From contig NZ_JAJUWT010000005.1 of NCBI RefSeq assembly GCF_021390395.1, forward strand, positions 310,001 to 374,000: DNA of 64,000 bases, read 5' to 3'. Below are positions 53,474 through 63,022 of the stretch, in pieces (position 1 is the first letter of the stretch; each line of letters begins with the position of its first letter). The position numbers and the translations under genes were made by a program. The DNA comes from Saccharothrix sp. S26 (GTDB lineage Bacteria > Actinomycetota > Actinomycetes > Mycobacteriales > Pseudonocardiaceae). The notes beneath the pieces are model-generated. The model ran no database searches. It was given only the letters and a program-made list of their open reading frames with translations, and had not been told where the DNA came from.

Positions 53474-54963
53474 CGCGGCGCCGCTTCCACCACGCGCAGC
53501 ACCTCGCGGGCCCGCGCGGGCGCGCCATCCGCACCGTGGACCACCATGGCCAAGTCCGCGCCGACCCAGTCGGCGGGGACGGTGAAGGCGCAGTCCGTGC
53601 GCCGCCACGTCCCGCGTCGTTCACCGGGCGTGACGCGGTCGGCACCCACGACCTCGTCACCGCGGCGGAGGTGGCTGCCCGTCACCGGTGCCGGCGACCA
53701 CGTCGTGAGGGAGATCGCCACCCGGGAGCCGGCCGCAGGCGTCGCGGCACCGAACGAGGGCATCGGGGGAAAGTCGAGTGCGTCGGGCCGAGGCGTCGTC
53801 AGGTCGATGTCCTCGACCGCCCACGGGCCCCATAGCACGGTGTAACGACCAGCCGGCGGGTGCGCGGTGAGCGGGCCGGGTGCCGGGTCGAGGGCGGCGA
53901 CCAAGCGTTCGCCGACGAGGTCGAAGCGCACCTTCCCGGCCACGGCCGCCCGCAGCACGGGGCCGGGCCGAGGCTGTGTCAGCACGGCGTCCAACGCGTC
54001 GGCCAGGGCGTCCACCTCGCCGACCGGCACCAGCGTCGCCACGTCGCCGAGTGTTTCCCGCAGCACCGGCAAATCGTAACAGACCGACTCCGTGCCGAGA
54101 TAAGCCGCCTCGACCGGGGGATATCCGAAACCCTCGAACCAACTCGGGAACAACACCGCGCCGGCACGTGCCAACAATGCGAACTTGGTCGAGTCGGGGA
54201 TTCGGTTGTGCACCTCGACGGAAGCACCCGGCACGGTGGCGAATTTCGCCTCCAGCGCCGCGACGAATTCCACGTCGACCGGACCGCCGAAGACCAGCCG
54301 CAAGGTGCGTCCGGCGAACGCGGAGGCGGGCAGTGCCAGCACGTCGCCGCCGCCTTTGTGGTCGTGGAACGGCCGGGCGAAATACAGCACGCTGCCGTCC
54401 TTGTCGCCGTGCGGCACGCGGTCGGCCACCACGCTGTTGAGCGGCGGGTAGCACTGCTCGAACCGCAGCGCGCCCACGTCGGACCGGTAGTAGTCGCGGG
54501 CGTGGCGGTCCGCTTCCAGGGTGCTGGACAGGACGATGCCGCCCCGCACCACGACTCGACGCCAGTAGTCCCACACCTCCGGGTGGTCCGGGGTGGGCGC
54601 GTACTTGTTGAACCAGTTGGCGCTCTCGTAGTTCAGCACCGCGAGGGCGGCGCCGCACCGTGCGGCGACTTGCTCGGCGCAGGAGTAGAAGGGTGGGTGG
54701 AAGCCGCCGGTCGGCGCCACGACGACCACGTCGAAGTCGTCCGCCACCTCCGCCGGGTCGTACCCCGGGGTCGTGATGTAGCGCACCGGCGCGGAGACGT
54801 CGTCCAGGTCGGCGCGCGCCGCCGGGACCGTGTTGGTCACCACCGTCACGTCGGCGCCCGCGTGCGCCATGGCGTGGGCCATCAACAACGCGTGGTAACG
54901 GCCACCGGAGTACGCCACGCCGGAGGTTGAATAGTCGTACACGAAAATCGCCGCCGAAGTCAC
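53470..54963 (-). CDS. GT4-like glycosyltransferase with extra C-terminal domain
   Basis: A 497-aa protein. Residues ~1-375 are GT-B: 'SGVAYSGGRYHALLMAHAMA' in the N-lobe, 'SVLYFARPFHDHKGGGDVLA' in the linker region, then 'LLARAGAVLFPSWFEGFGYP' and 'PPVEAAYLGTESVCYDLPVL', the GT4 donor site with the EGFGxPxxEA motif. From ~385 to 497 is a separate beta-rich domain starting 'GRYTVLWGPWAVEDIDLTTP' that I do not recognise; GT4 enzymes normally end before it. The GTG start has AGGAGGA upstream. Divergent from the ABC exporters. It may glycosylate the cluster product. Confidence 0.82.
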   Translation of the reverse strand: MTSAAIFVYDYSTSGVAYSGGRYHALLMAHAMAHAGADVTVVTNTVPAARADLDDVSAPVRYITTPGYDPAEVADDFDVVVVAPTGGFHPPFYSCAEQVAARCGAALAVLNYESANWFNKYAPTPDHPEVWDYWRRVVVRGGIVLSSTLEADRHARDYYRSDVGALRFEQCYPPLNSVVADRVPHGDKDGSVLYFARPFHDHKGGGDVLALPASAFAGRTLRLVFGGPVDVEFVAALEAKFATVPGASVEVHNRIPDSTKFALLARAGAVLFPSWFEGFGYPPVEAAYLGTESVCYDLPVLRETLGDVATLVPVGEVDALADALDAVLTQPRPGPVLRAAVAGKVRFDLVGERLVAALDPAPGPLTAHPPAGRYTVLWGPWAVEDIDLTTPRPDALDFPPMPSFGAATPAAGSRVAISLTTWSPAPVTGSHLRRGDEVVGADRVTPGERRGTWRRTDCAFTVPADWVGADLAMVVHGADGAPARAREVLRVVEAAPR

Positions 54964-55121
54964 AACCCGTTCCTCCTGTTCGCGCCTGCACATTAGCAAG
55001 TACCAGTCCGGGCGAGCGGTGTTCAACCCGGCGGAAATCCTTCGGTGTCGGGCCTTGTCGGTGCGGAACAGGGCCGTGGATACTCGCCCGGTCATCGAGC
55101 CGAACGCGGGGAGCACGGCGC

Positions 55122-57011
55122 ATGCTGGTCTGGCACGAGTGGGTCGAACAAGCCATAAGACCCCGGAAACTCATCCTCCGGTACGTGCCGGCCGCCGGCG
55201 TCGGCCCGGTCGCGGCACTCCTCGCGGTGAACGTGGTGGCGGGTGTGCTGCCGGTGGCGTTCGTCATCGCGGTAAGCGCTCTCATCGGCCACGTGGGTCA
55301 CCTGGCGGGCGGCGGCGCGCCGGGTCCGGCCCTCTGGTGGTTGCTGGCGGCCTCGGCCGGCACGTTCTTCCTCCAGCACGTCGCGACGACGCTGCACACG
55401 CCGCTGGCCGAACTGGTCCAGCGCCGCGTGGACGGTCGGGTGCACGACAGGCTGATCGAGTCCGCCCTGCGCAGTCCGGGTATCGCGCCGATGGAGGACC
55501 GGGTGACGGTCGACCTGTTCAAGGAGGCGTCGCTGCGGCTGCGGGAGGACTGGGAAACCCCGGGCACCGCGCTCGTCGGCCAGTTGGCCCTGGCCGCCCG
55601 CTACACCCGTCTTGCGGGCTTCGTCGCGATCGTCGCCGCGGTGCTGTCCTGGTGGCAGGGGGCGGCGCTGCTCGCGGCCACCCTCGTCTTCCGCTACGGC
55701 CAGCGCGGCGGGCTGCGCCGGTACTCGCGGGTGTGGCAGGAGATCACCCCTCTCGTCACCCGCAGCGACTACCTGCGCGACCTGGCGACGGGCCGTGCGG
55801 CGGGCAAGGAGATCCGCGTTTTCGGCCTGGCCGGATGGCTGGCCGGGCGCCACGCCCGAGCGGTGCGCGACTGGCTGGACCGGGTGTGGCGGGAGCGTCG
55901 CCGGATCTACCTGTACCCGTACCTCGGATTCAGCGCGATCGGGCTGGTGATCGGCGCGTTGGTGCTCGTCTCGGTCGCGCACGCGGTCGGCACCGGCGGG
56001 CTGACGCTGACCGGGTTGAGCCTGGTGCTCCAGGCGACGGTGGCCGCCCTGCTGCTCGGCGACCACTACCCCGAGTCCGACGTGCCGAGCCAGTTCGGGA
56101 TGTGGGCGGCGACGAGCCAGGACAGCTTCGACCGCCGGATCACGGCCGCGACGCGGCAGTTGCCGGTGCGGCGTCCCGCGGCCGACCCGGTCGGGCTGCC
56201 GCGCACCGGGATCAGCCTCGACCGCGTGGACTTCCGGTACGCGGCGGGCTCGCCACCGGTGCTGCGCGGGTTGTCGCTGGAGCTGCCCGCGGGTCGGTGC
56301 ACCGCGCTCGTCGGCGTCAACGGCGCGGGGAAGACGACCTTGGTCAAGCTGCTGACCAGGCTCTACGAGCCAGAGGACGGCGCGGTGCTGGTGGACGGCA
56401 TCGACCTGCGCCGGTTCCCGGTGCAGGCGTGGCGGCGCCAGGTCAGCGTCATCTTCCAGGACTTCATCCGGTACGAGCTGTCGCTGGCGGAGAACGTGGC
56501 GCTCGGCGCGGCGCACGTGCCGCTCGACGTCGAGGCGGTGCGCGACGCGCTGCGCCAGGTCGGGTTGCTGGAGTTCGCCACGCGGCTGCCGCACGGACTC
56601 CACACCCCGGTGTCGGGCGGGTACGCGGGCGGCACCGACCTGTCCGGCGGCCAGTGGCAGCGCGTGGCCATCGCCCGCTCGCTGTACGCGGTGGGCGCCG
56701 GGGCGAAGCTGCTGGTGCTGGACGAGCCGACCGCGGCGCTGGACATCCGCGCCGAGGCGGCGTTCTTCCGACAGTTCGCCACCCTGACCCGGGGGGTGAC
56801 CTCGCTGCTGATCTCGCACCGGCTGTCCAGCGTCCGGCACGCCGACAGGATCGTCGTGCTCGACGGCGGGGCGCGGGCGGAGGTTGGAGGGCACGACGAG
56901 TTGATCGCCCGCGACGGCCTCTACGCGCGGATGTTCCGGTTGCAGGCGGACCGGTTCCTCGACCCCGCGCCCCGGGACGGCCAGGTCGGACGGACGGGGG
57001 TGTCCGGATGA
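55122..57011 (+). CDS. ABC exporter half-transporter (first of pair)
   Basis: A 629-aa fusion of a six-helix membrane domain (~30-330) and an NBD (~360-600). Walker A 'LVGVNGAGKTTLVKLL', Q-loop 'VIFQDFIRYELSLAENVALG', signature 'DLSGGQWQRVAIARSL', Walker B '[20 protein letters not shown]' and H-loop 'LLISHRLSSVRHA' are all intact. GGGGAGC lies upstream of the ATG. The stop overlaps the start of the second transporter (ATGA), so they form one complex. It probably exports or confers self-resistance to the product of the neighbouring genes. Confidence 0.9.
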   Translation: MLVWHEWVEQAIRPRKLILRYVPAAGVGPVAALLAVNVVAGVLPVAFVIAVSALIGHVGHLAGGGAPGPALWWLLAASAGTFFLQHVATTLHTPLAELVQRRVDGRVHDRLIESALRSPGIAPMEDRVTVDLFKEASLRLREDWETPGTALVGQLALAARYTRLAGFVAIVAAVLSWWQGAALLAATLVFRYGQRGGLRRYSRVWQEITPLVTRSDYLRDLATGRAAGKEIRVFGLAGWLAGRHARAVRDWLDRVWRERRRIYLYPYLGFSAIGLVIGALVLVSVAHAVGTGGLTLTGLSLVLQATVAALLLGDHYPESDVPSQFGMWAATSQDSFDRRITAATRQLPVRRPAADPVGLPRTGISLDRVDFRYAAGSPPVLRGLSLELPAGRCTALVGVNGAGKTTLVKLLTRLYEPEDGAVLVDGIDLRRFPVQAWRRQVSVIFQDFIRYELSLAENVALGAAHVPLDVEAVRDALRQVGLLEFATRLPHGLHTPVSGGYAGGTDLSGGQWQRVAIARSLYAVGAGAKLLVLDEPTAALDIRAEAAFFRQFATLTRGVTSLLISHRLSSVRHADRIVVLDGGARAEVGGHDELIARDGLYARMFRLQADRFLDPAPRDGQVGRTGVSG

Positions 57012-58813
57012 GCGGGATCCTGGGCGGGTGCGCGGACCTGCTGCACGTGGCCTGGCGGGAGGATCCGCGCCGGCTCCTGGTCGCCGCAGTGCTGATGATC
57101 GGCCAGGCGGTCGCCCTGCCGCTGGCGTCCGCGGTGCTGGCGGTGTTCACCGACGCCTCGGTCGCAGGCGACGTCGGGCGCGCCGTCGGTGCGGCGGCGG
57201 CCACGGCCGGGCTGGTCGTCGCCTCGCTGGTGCTGGGGAACTTCGCCCACCTGGCGTACGAGGAGCTGGGCGAGCTGACCCTGCTGCGGTTCGACCGGGC
57301 CCTCGTGGACGTGGCCAACGGGTCCGCCAGGCTCGACCACCACGAACGGCCCGAGTACGCCGACCGGCTCCACGTGCTGCGGCAGGAGTTGCAGCGCGTC
57401 GGCTGGAACGGCGTGCAGGCGCTGGTGCCGTCGCTCGGGCTGGTGGCGGGCATCGGGATGACCGCGGTGCTGCTCGGCTCGCTCGACCCGTGGCTGCTCC
57501 TGCTGCCGCTGGCGTCCGTGCCGCCGGTGGTCGCCGGGCGGCGGGCGGAGGCAGTGGTGGCGGCGGCCCGGGAGCGGGTGTCGGAGGTCAGGCGCCGCGC
57601 GTGGCACCTCTTCGCGATGGTGGCCGACCGTGGCCCGGCCATGGAGTTGCGGGTGTGCGAGCTCGGCGACGAGGTCCGCCGACGGCACGCGCAGCTGTGG
57701 CGCACCGCCTCGGACGAGCTGGTACGCGCCGAGACGCGGGCGGCGCTGCTGCGCCTCGCGGGCCAGGGCGTGTTCGCCGCCGTGTACGCCGCCGTGACGC
57801 TGACCGTCGTGCTGGACGCGGTGTCGGGCCGGCACAGCGCCGGTGACGTCGTGCTCGCCGTGACGCTCGCCGGGCAGGTCGCCGGGCAGGTCACCAGCGC
57901 GTCCGCCCTGCTGCGCGACCTCCAGCGGTCGGCCGCGGCGATGGCGTCGCTGCGGTGGGCGCGCGGCGTCACCGCGACCGGGACGCCGTCGGACGCCGTG
58001 CTGCCACCCGACCGCATCCGCGAGGGCATCCGGCTGCGCGGCGTAACGTTCGGCTACCCCGGCGCGAAGCGGCCGGTGGCCGACCGACTGGACGTGTTCC
58101 TGCCCGCGGGCGCGACCGTGGCGCTGGTCGGCGAGAACGGGGCCGGGAAGACCTCGCTGGTCAAGCTGCTGTGCCGGTTCCACGAACCGGACGCGGGCAC
58201 GATCGAGGTGGACGGCGTGGACCTGCGGCGGTTCGACCCGGCGGCCTGGCAGCGCCGCATCGCCGCGGGGTTCCAGGACTTCGTCCGGTTCGAGCTGTCC
58301 GTCCGCCACGTCGTGGGCGTCGGCGAACTGCCGCTGGCCGACTCCGACCCAGCGGTCCGCGCGGCACTGCGCCGGGCCGGGTCGGAGGACGTGCTCGACC
58401 GCTTCGACGGTGACCTGGACACCCTGCTCGGCAGCTCCTTCCCGGACGGCACGGAGCTGTCCGGCGGCCAGTGGCAGAAGCTCGCCGTCGGCCGCGCGAT
58501 GATGCGCGAGGACCCGCTCCTGCTGGTGCTCGACGAGCCGACCTCGGCGCTGGACCCTCAGACGGAGCACCTGCTGTTCGAGCGGTACGCCGCCACCGCG
58601 CGCCGCACGTCCAACAACGGGTCCATCACCCTGGTGGTGTCGCACCGGTTCTCTACCGTCCGCGACGCCGACCTCATCCTGGTGCTGGCCGAGGGCAGGC
58701 TCGTCCAGGCCGGCGACCACGACGCGTTGATGGCCGAGGGCGGGATCTACCGCGACCTGTACGAGCTGCAGGCCGGGTCCTACCGGTCGTCGTCGGAGGC
58801 GGCCGGCGGGTAG
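57008..58813 (+). CDS. ABC exporter half-transporter (second of pair)
   Basis: A 601-aa half-transporter with the same layout: membrane domain ~20-300, NBD ~335-585. Walker A '[16 protein letters not shown]', signature '[17 protein letters not shown]', Walker B '[20 protein letters not shown]' and H-loop '[13 protein letters not shown]' are intact, so unlike the siderophore pair both ATP sites should work. It shares the unusual 'QDFxRFELS' Q-loop with its partner, indicating gene duplication. Its last 34 bases overlap the convergent ectC gene. Confidence 0.9.
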   Translation: MSGILGGCADLLHVAWREDPRRLLVAAVLMIGQAVALPLASAVLAVFTDASVAGDVGRAVGAAAATAGLVVASLVLGNFAHLAYEELGELTLLRFDRALVDVANGSARLDHHERPEYADRLHVLRQELQRVGWNGVQALVPSLGLVAGIGMTAVLLGSLDPWLLLLPLASVPPVVAGRRAEAVVAAARERVSEVRRRAWHLFAMVADRGPAMELRVCELGDEVRRRHAQLWRTASDELVRAETRAALLRLAGQGVFAAVYAAVTLTVVLDAVSGRHSAGDVVLAVTLAGQVAGQVTSASALLRDLQRSAAAMASLRWARGVTATGTPSDAVLPPDRIREGIRLRGVTFGYPGAKRPVADRLDVFLPAGATVALVGENGAGKTSLVKLLCRFHEPDAGTIEVDGVDLRRFDPAAWQRRIAAGFQDFVRFELSVRHVVGVGELPLADSDPAVRAALRRAGSEDVLDRFDGDLDTLLGSSFPDGTELSGGQWQKLAVGRAMMREDPLLLVLDEPTSALDPQTEHLLFERYAATARRTSNNGSITLVVSHRFSTVRDADLILVLAEGRLVQAGDHDALMAEGGIYRDLYELQAGSYRSSSEAAGG

Positions 58814-59178
58814 CTGCCCTTGTCGTCGTGCACCTCGCGGCCGGTCAGCGCGGGCGTGAACACGCACACCATGCGCAACTGGGTCGTCGCGCGGACGGTG
58901 TGCCGCTCGTGGCCGTCCAGCAGGTACATCGTGCCGGGCCGCAACGGGTGCCGGTCGCCGCTCTCCCCGTCGACCAGCTCCCCCTCACCCTCAACGCACA
59001 GCACCGCCTCGACGTGGTTGGTGTACCACATCGCCGTCTCGGTGCCCGCGTACATCACCGTCTCGTGCAAGGAGAAGCCGACACCGTCACCGGCCAGGAC
59101 GAGCCGTCGGCTGCGCCAAGTGGCTGCGACGACATCCCGTTCGGTACCACTGATCTGGTCGAGCGTGCGGACGATCAT
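58780..59178 (-). CDS. ectC: L-ectoine synthase
   Basis: A 132-aa cupin. It cyclises N4-acetyl-L-2,4-diaminobutyrate to ectoine, a compatible solute. '[20 protein letters not shown]', '[20 protein letters not shown]', '[20 protein letters not shown]', '[20 protein letters not shown]' are the classic EctC blocks, including the metal-binding cupin residues. The ATG overlaps the ectB stop (ATGA), and a GGAAGGG site lies within ectB. It overlaps the end of the convergent ABC gene by 34 bases. Confidence 0.96.
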   Translation of the reverse strand: MIVRTLDQISGTERDVVAATWRSRRLVLAGDGVGFSLHETVMYAGTETAMWYTNHVEAVLCVEGEGELVDGESGDRHPLRPGTMYLLDGHERHTVRATTQLRMVCVFTPALTGREVHDDKGSYPPAASDDDR

Positions 59179-60458
59179 GCGAGCATCCCTTCCTGTTCCT
59201 GTCGTCGCGCCACCGGCGCGCCTGGCAGCGCGTCCACCGCGTCGGCGAGGATCCGCAAACCCCGGGCCAGTTCGTCGGCCGGGATGGTCAGCGCGGGCAT
59301 CAGCTTGACCACCTCGTCACGCGGCCCGGCCGTCTCCACCAGCAGACCCCGCCGGAACGCCTCGCGCGCGACGGCCGCCGCATCACCCGGGCGCCGCAAC
59401 GCCAGCCCCCACACCATGCCGCGCCCGCGCACGACCGGGTCCAGGTCCGGCCGTCGACCGGCGATGTCCGCGAGCGACCGCGCCAGCACGGCCGCGTTGA
59501 CCGCCGTCCGGTCGGCGAGGGCGTCGTCGGCCCAGAACAGCTCCAACGCCCGCGCGGCGGTGAGCAGGGCGGGCCCCACCCCCCGGAACGTCCCGCTGTG
59601 CTCGCCGGGCCGCCACCGGTCCAGCTCGCGGCGGAACAGGGTGAGGCCGAGCGGCAACCCGTACCCGCTCAAGGACTTGGACAGGCACACGATGTCGGGG
59701 CGCACGCCGGCGGCCTCGAAGCTGAAGAACGGGCCGGTCCGGCCACAGCCCATCTGCACGTCGTCGACGATGAGCAGCACCCCGTTGCGCCTGCAGGCCG
59801 CGGAGAGGGACCGCAGCCACTCCGCGCGCGCGACGTTCACACCGCCCTCGCCCTGGACGGTCTCGACCACCACCGCCGCGGGTGGGTCGGTGCCGTCCCC
59901 GTCGAGCACGGCCCAGCGGTCCGCTCCGGGAGCGCTCGGGGTGGTCCCGTCGTCGAACGGGATCAGCACGGTGTCGCGCGGTGGGACGCCGGTGTCGTGC
60001 CGGCGCGCCGACCCCGCCAAGGACTGCGCGCCGAGCGTCATCCCGTGGAACCCGTTGACGAAACCGACCACGCGGCGGCGGCCGGTGATCTTGCGCGCGA
60101 GCTTGAGGGCGGCTTCGACGGCGGTCGTGCCCGCGGGACCGGAGAACTGCACCTTGTAGTCCAGGCCCCGAGGTCGAAGCACCACCTCGTCGAGGGTGGA
60201 CAGCAGCAGGCGCCGGGGGCCGGTCCACATGTCCAACCCCTGCACCAGGCCGTCGCGTTCCAGGTGCGCCAACAGCGCCTTCTTCAGGTCCGGGTGGTTG
60301 TGGCCGTAGTTCAGCGCGCCGGCGCCGGTGAAGAAGTCCAGCCAGGCCCGTCCCGACTCGTCGTACAGGTGGCTGCCAACCGCCCGGTCGAAGACCACCG
60401 GCCACTGCCGGCAGTAGTTGCTGACGTTGGAGTCGAGGTGGTCGAACGCGTTCGGCAT
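59175..60458 (-). CDS. ectB: diaminobutyrate-2-oxoglutarate transaminase
   Basis: A 427-aa class III PLP aminotransferase. It converts aspartate semialdehyde to L-2,4-diaminobutyrate with glutamate as amino donor. '[20 protein letters not shown]' is the typical EctB N-terminus, '[19 protein letters not shown]' binds PLP phosphate and the Schiff-base lysine lies in '[20 protein letters not shown]'. ATG 60458 with GGAGAGC upstream is preferred over an in-frame GTG 12 codons earlier. Middle gene of ectABC. Confidence 0.96.
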   Translation of the reverse strand: MPNAFDHLDSNVSNYCRQWPVVFDRAVGSHLYDESGRAWLDFFTGAGALNYGHNHPDLKKALLAHLERDGLVQGLDMWTGPRRLLLSTLDEVVLRPRGLDYKVQFSGPAGTTAVEAALKLARKITGRRRVVGFVNGFHGMTLGAQSLAGSARRHDTGVPPRDTVLIPFDDGTTPSAPGADRWAVLDGDGTDPPAAVVVETVQGEGGVNVARAEWLRSLSAACRRNGVLLIVDDVQMGCGRTGPFFSFEAAGVRPDIVCLSKSLSGYGLPLGLTLFRRELDRWRPGEHSGTFRGVGPALLTAARALELFWADDALADRTAVNAAVLARSLADIAGRRPDLDPVVRGRGMVWGLALRRPGDAAAVAREAFRRGLLVETAGPRDEVVKLMPALTIPADELARGLRILADAVDALPGAPVARRQEQEGMLA

Positions 60459-60503
60459 CGCGCTGCTCTCCGTCCGGTCGTGGGTGACGGGCACGCGTGG
60501 CGC

Positions 60504-61025
60504 TCAGCGCGCCAGCGGTCCGATGCGGTGCAGCACCTCGTCCTCGTGGGACGCGGCGCTGGCGAAGTCGGGTGCGCCGAACAGGGGGCGGGTGCGAAGG
60601 TCGCAGCCACGCGCGGCGGCGAAGGACTCGAAGAGCCTGCGCGAGGCCGGGTTGCCGGGCGTCACGGTCGCCTCGACGAACGTCACCGGCCCCGATCGGG
60701 TCGCCTGTGCCACCAAGGCGTCGAGCAGTCCCAGGCCGACGCGGCGGCGGCGGTGCCCGCCTGCGACCGCCACCTGCCAGACGAACAGCGTGTCCGGTTC
60801 ATCGGGACGGCGGTACCCGGTCGCGAACGCGACCACCTCGCCGTCGAGACAACCCACCGCCGACGTGGCCGGGAAATCACGGCACCACAGCAGATAGCTG
60901 TACGGGGAATTGACGTCCAGCCCGCCGGAATCGCGGGCGATCCGCCACATCGCCGCGCCATCAGCGACTCGCGGACGCCGGAAAGTGATTTGCGACGACG
61001 TCGGACCGCCGCTCCCCTCGATCAT
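60504..61025 (-). CDS. ectA: L-2,4-diaminobutyrate N-acetyltransferase
   Basis: A 173-aa GNAT enzyme, the first gene of ectABC. It acetylates diaminobutyrate to the ectoine synthase substrate. 'GLDVNSPYSYLLWCRDFPAT' is a characteristic EctA block; acetyl-CoA binding is at 'VAVAGGHRRRRVGLGLLDAL', and 'VEATVTPGNPASRRLFESFA' follows. The ATG at 61025 is chosen; an in-frame start 12 codons upstream is less likely. The 245-base gap upstream carries the operon promoter, but no clear element was identified. No ectD (hydroxylase) follows, and no aspartokinase (ask_ect) is present. Confidence 0.95.
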   Translation of the reverse strand: MIEGSGGPTSSQITFRRPRVADGAAMWRIARDSGGLDVNSPYSYLLWCRDFPATSAVGCLDGEVVAFATGYRRPDEPDTLFVWQVAVAGGHRRRRVGLGLLDALVAQATRSGPVTFVEATVTPGNPASRRLFESFAAARGCDLRTRPLFGAPDFASAASHEDEVLHRIGPLAR

Positions 61026-61270
61026 GTGATCGACACTAGCGAGCAGGTGTGCCGTGCTCAAGACTGTGGGTTGAGCAGCGCGAACGCCGATTCACTGAAG
61101 TCGCGCGACACCGTTCATAGCGTTTTCCGGCATCCGGCCGTATGATGACTACGACGTTTCCCAATTTCCCTGACAAGCGTCGAGGCGAAGCCGCAAAAAG
61201 GCGTGCGGCCGGGATCGGTGGACAACCGGTGGCATCGCCCCTGGGGTGGAATGGTCCAGTGCGGCCGCGG

Positions 61271-61507
61271 TCAGGCCAGCACGGCGTGACCCGCCGGCGT
61301 CAGCTCGGCGGGCACCCACGAGCCCGAGTCACCCGGCACGGCGGGCCGGAGCAGCCCGGCGTGCGCCAGCTCGCGCGCGGCCGACTGGTCGCTGCACAGC
61401 AGCCCGTCCACCCTCAGGTCCGGCTCGACGCTGCGCGTCACCTCGGCCCGGCCGGCCGCGATGGCCCGCAGCAGGGCCCGCGCCCGGTGGTTCAACTCGT
61501 AGTTCAT
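61271..61507 (-). CDS. small winged-helix-like protein
   Basis: A 78-aa protein. 'NHRARALLRAIAAGRAEVTR' and 'DQSAARELAHAGLLRPAVPG' followed by 'WVPAELTPAGHAVLA' look like the helices and wing of a small winged helix, with the 'LTPAGHAVL' end seen in actinobacterial regulators. A GGGGGC run lies just before the ATG. Divergent from the MOSC gene. Function unknown; a DNA-binding role is a guess. Confidence 0.65.
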   Translation of the reverse strand: MNYELNHRARALLRAIAAGRAEVTRSVEPDLRVDGLLCSDQSAARELAHAGLLRPAVPGDSGSWVPAELTPAGHAVLA

Positions 61508-61584
61508 GATCGCCCCCGCGGAACGTGTGCACCTGTCATATCGCCGCGGCCCCGTGAAGTCTTACTTCGGTAGGGTCTCCGTTC

Positions 61585-62124
61585 ATGGGGATGGTCGCGG
61601 CCGTGAGCCGGAGCGGGGACTACACGTTCACCAAGCCCAACCAGGAGGCGATCACGCTCGTCGCGGGCCTCGGCGTCGAGGGCGACGTGCACCAGGGCGT
61701 CACGGTGAAGCACCGGTCACGCGTGCGCCGCGACCCGACCCAGCCCAATCTCCGCCAGGTGCACCTCATGCACGCCGAGCTGCACGACGAGCTGAACGCC
61801 TCGGGCTTCGAGGTCGGGCCGGGTCGGCTGGGCGAGAACGTGACCACTCGCGGGGTCGACCTGCTCGGGCTGCCCACGGGCACGCGGCTGCGCCTCGGCC
61901 CGGACGCCGTGGTCGAGGTGACGGGGTTGCGCAACCCGTGCCCGCAGATCGACGCGTTCCAGGACGGCCTGCTCAAGCAGGTCGTCGGCCGCGACGAGGA
62001 CGGCAACGTGGTGCGCCGGGCGGGCATCATGTCCGTCGTGCTGGTCGGCGGCGTGGTCCGGCCCGGCGACGAGATCCGCGTGGAGCTGCCCGCCGAACCG
62101 CACAGCGCGCTCGTGCCGGTGTGA
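61585..62124 (+). CDS. MOSC-domain protein
   Basis: A 179-aa protein. 'KPNQEAITLVAGLGVEGDVH', 'LMHAELHDELNASGFEVGPG' and 'RLGENVTTRGVDLLGLPTGT' are MOSC-domain blocks, and 'VTGLRNPCPQIDAF' holds the conserved cysteine that can bind a sulfurated molybdenum cofactor. MOSC proteins carry sulfur or act in N-hydroxylated-base reduction; here it stands alone. GTAGGG (61571-61576) precedes the ATG; a second ATG at 61591 is possible. The short palindrome GAAGTCTTACTTC (61556-61568) lies in its promoter region. Confidence 0.9.
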   Translation: MGMVAAVSRSGDYTFTKPNQEAITLVAGLGVEGDVHQGVTVKHRSRVRRDPTQPNLRQVHLMHAELHDELNASGFEVGPGRLGENVTTRGVDLLGLPTGTRLRLGPDAVVEVTGLRNPCPQIDAFQDGLLKQVVGRDEDGNVVRRAGIMSVVLVGGVVRPGDEIRVELPAEPHSALVPV

Positions 62125-62163
62125 TCGGGCCGCTGCGATGACGGGCACTCGGCGCTACGGTCC

Positions 62164-62919
62164 GTGTCCGTGACAGGACTTCTCGCGGGCACGGTCGCGC
62201 TCGTCACGGGAGCCGGCGGGCTCATCGGGCACGGGATCGCGGCCCGGTTCGCGCGAGCCGGGGCGGCGGTCGTGGCGCACACCCGGCACAGCGACGTGAC
62301 CGCGCTCGTCGCCGGGATCACGGCGTCGGGTGGGCGGGCGACCGGCCTGCGGGCCGACCTGACCGACCCCGACGACTGCCGCCGCCTGGTCCACGAGGCG
62401 GCCGAGTGGGGCGGCCGGTTGGACGCGGTGGTCAACAACGCGGGCGTGCAGCCGGTGCAGGACCTCGCGGGGATGACGGCGGCGCAGTGGCGCGAGGTGG
62501 TGGACGTGAACCTCACCAGCGCGTTCTGCTGCACGCAGGCCGCCGCGGAGGTGCTGCCCGCCGGCGGTTCGGTCACGCACATCGCCTCCGTCGAGGGCAC
62601 GCACCCCGCCGCCGGGCACGCGCACTACAGCGCCTCGAAGGCCGCCCTCATCATGCACGCCCGGTCGGCCGCGCTGGAGTACGGGCCGCGCGGCATCCGC
62701 GTCAACACCGTCTCCCCCGGGTTGATCGACCGGCCCGGCCTGGCCGACGACTGGCCCGAGGGCGTCGACCGGTGGACGCGCGCCGCGCCGCTGACCCGCC
62801 TCGGCCGGCCCGAGGACGTGGGTGACGCCTGCGTTTTCCTGGCCTCGCCGATGGCGTCGTGGATCACCGGAAACGACCTGGTGGTGGACGGTGGCGTGTC
62901 CGCCCGACCCACCTGGTGA
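62164..62919 (+). CDS. short-chain dehydrogenase/reductase
   Basis: A 251-aa classical SDR. 'VALVTGAGGLIGHGIAARFA' is the cofactor motif, 'VVNNAGVQ' follows, and the catalytic residues are in 'VTHIASVEG' and 'HYSASKAALIMHARSAALEY' (YxxxK). 'GNDLVVDGGVSARP' is the standard C-terminus. It starts at GTG 62164 or 62170, 39 bases after the MOSC stop on the same strand, so co-transcription is likely. Substrate unknown. Confidence 0.9.
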   Translation: MSVTGLLAGTVALVTGAGGLIGHGIAARFARAGAAVVAHTRHSDVTALVAGITASGGRATGLRADLTDPDDCRRLVHEAAEWGGRLDAVVNNAGVQPVQDLAGMTAAQWREVVDVNLTSAFCCTQAAAEVLPAGGSVTHIASVEGTHPAAGHAHYSASKAALIMHARSAALEYGPRGIRVNTVSPGLIDRPGLADDWPEGVDRWTRAAPLTRLGRPEDVGDACVFLASPMASWITGNDLVVDGGVSARPTW

Positions 62920-63022
62920 GCAATTCCGACCGAATTGGAAATCACCAGGAGCGGATTACGACATCCCGGTGAGATGCGAATTCTGCTGAATAGCGACCGG
63001 CACTCGTGGTCACCCCTGACCC

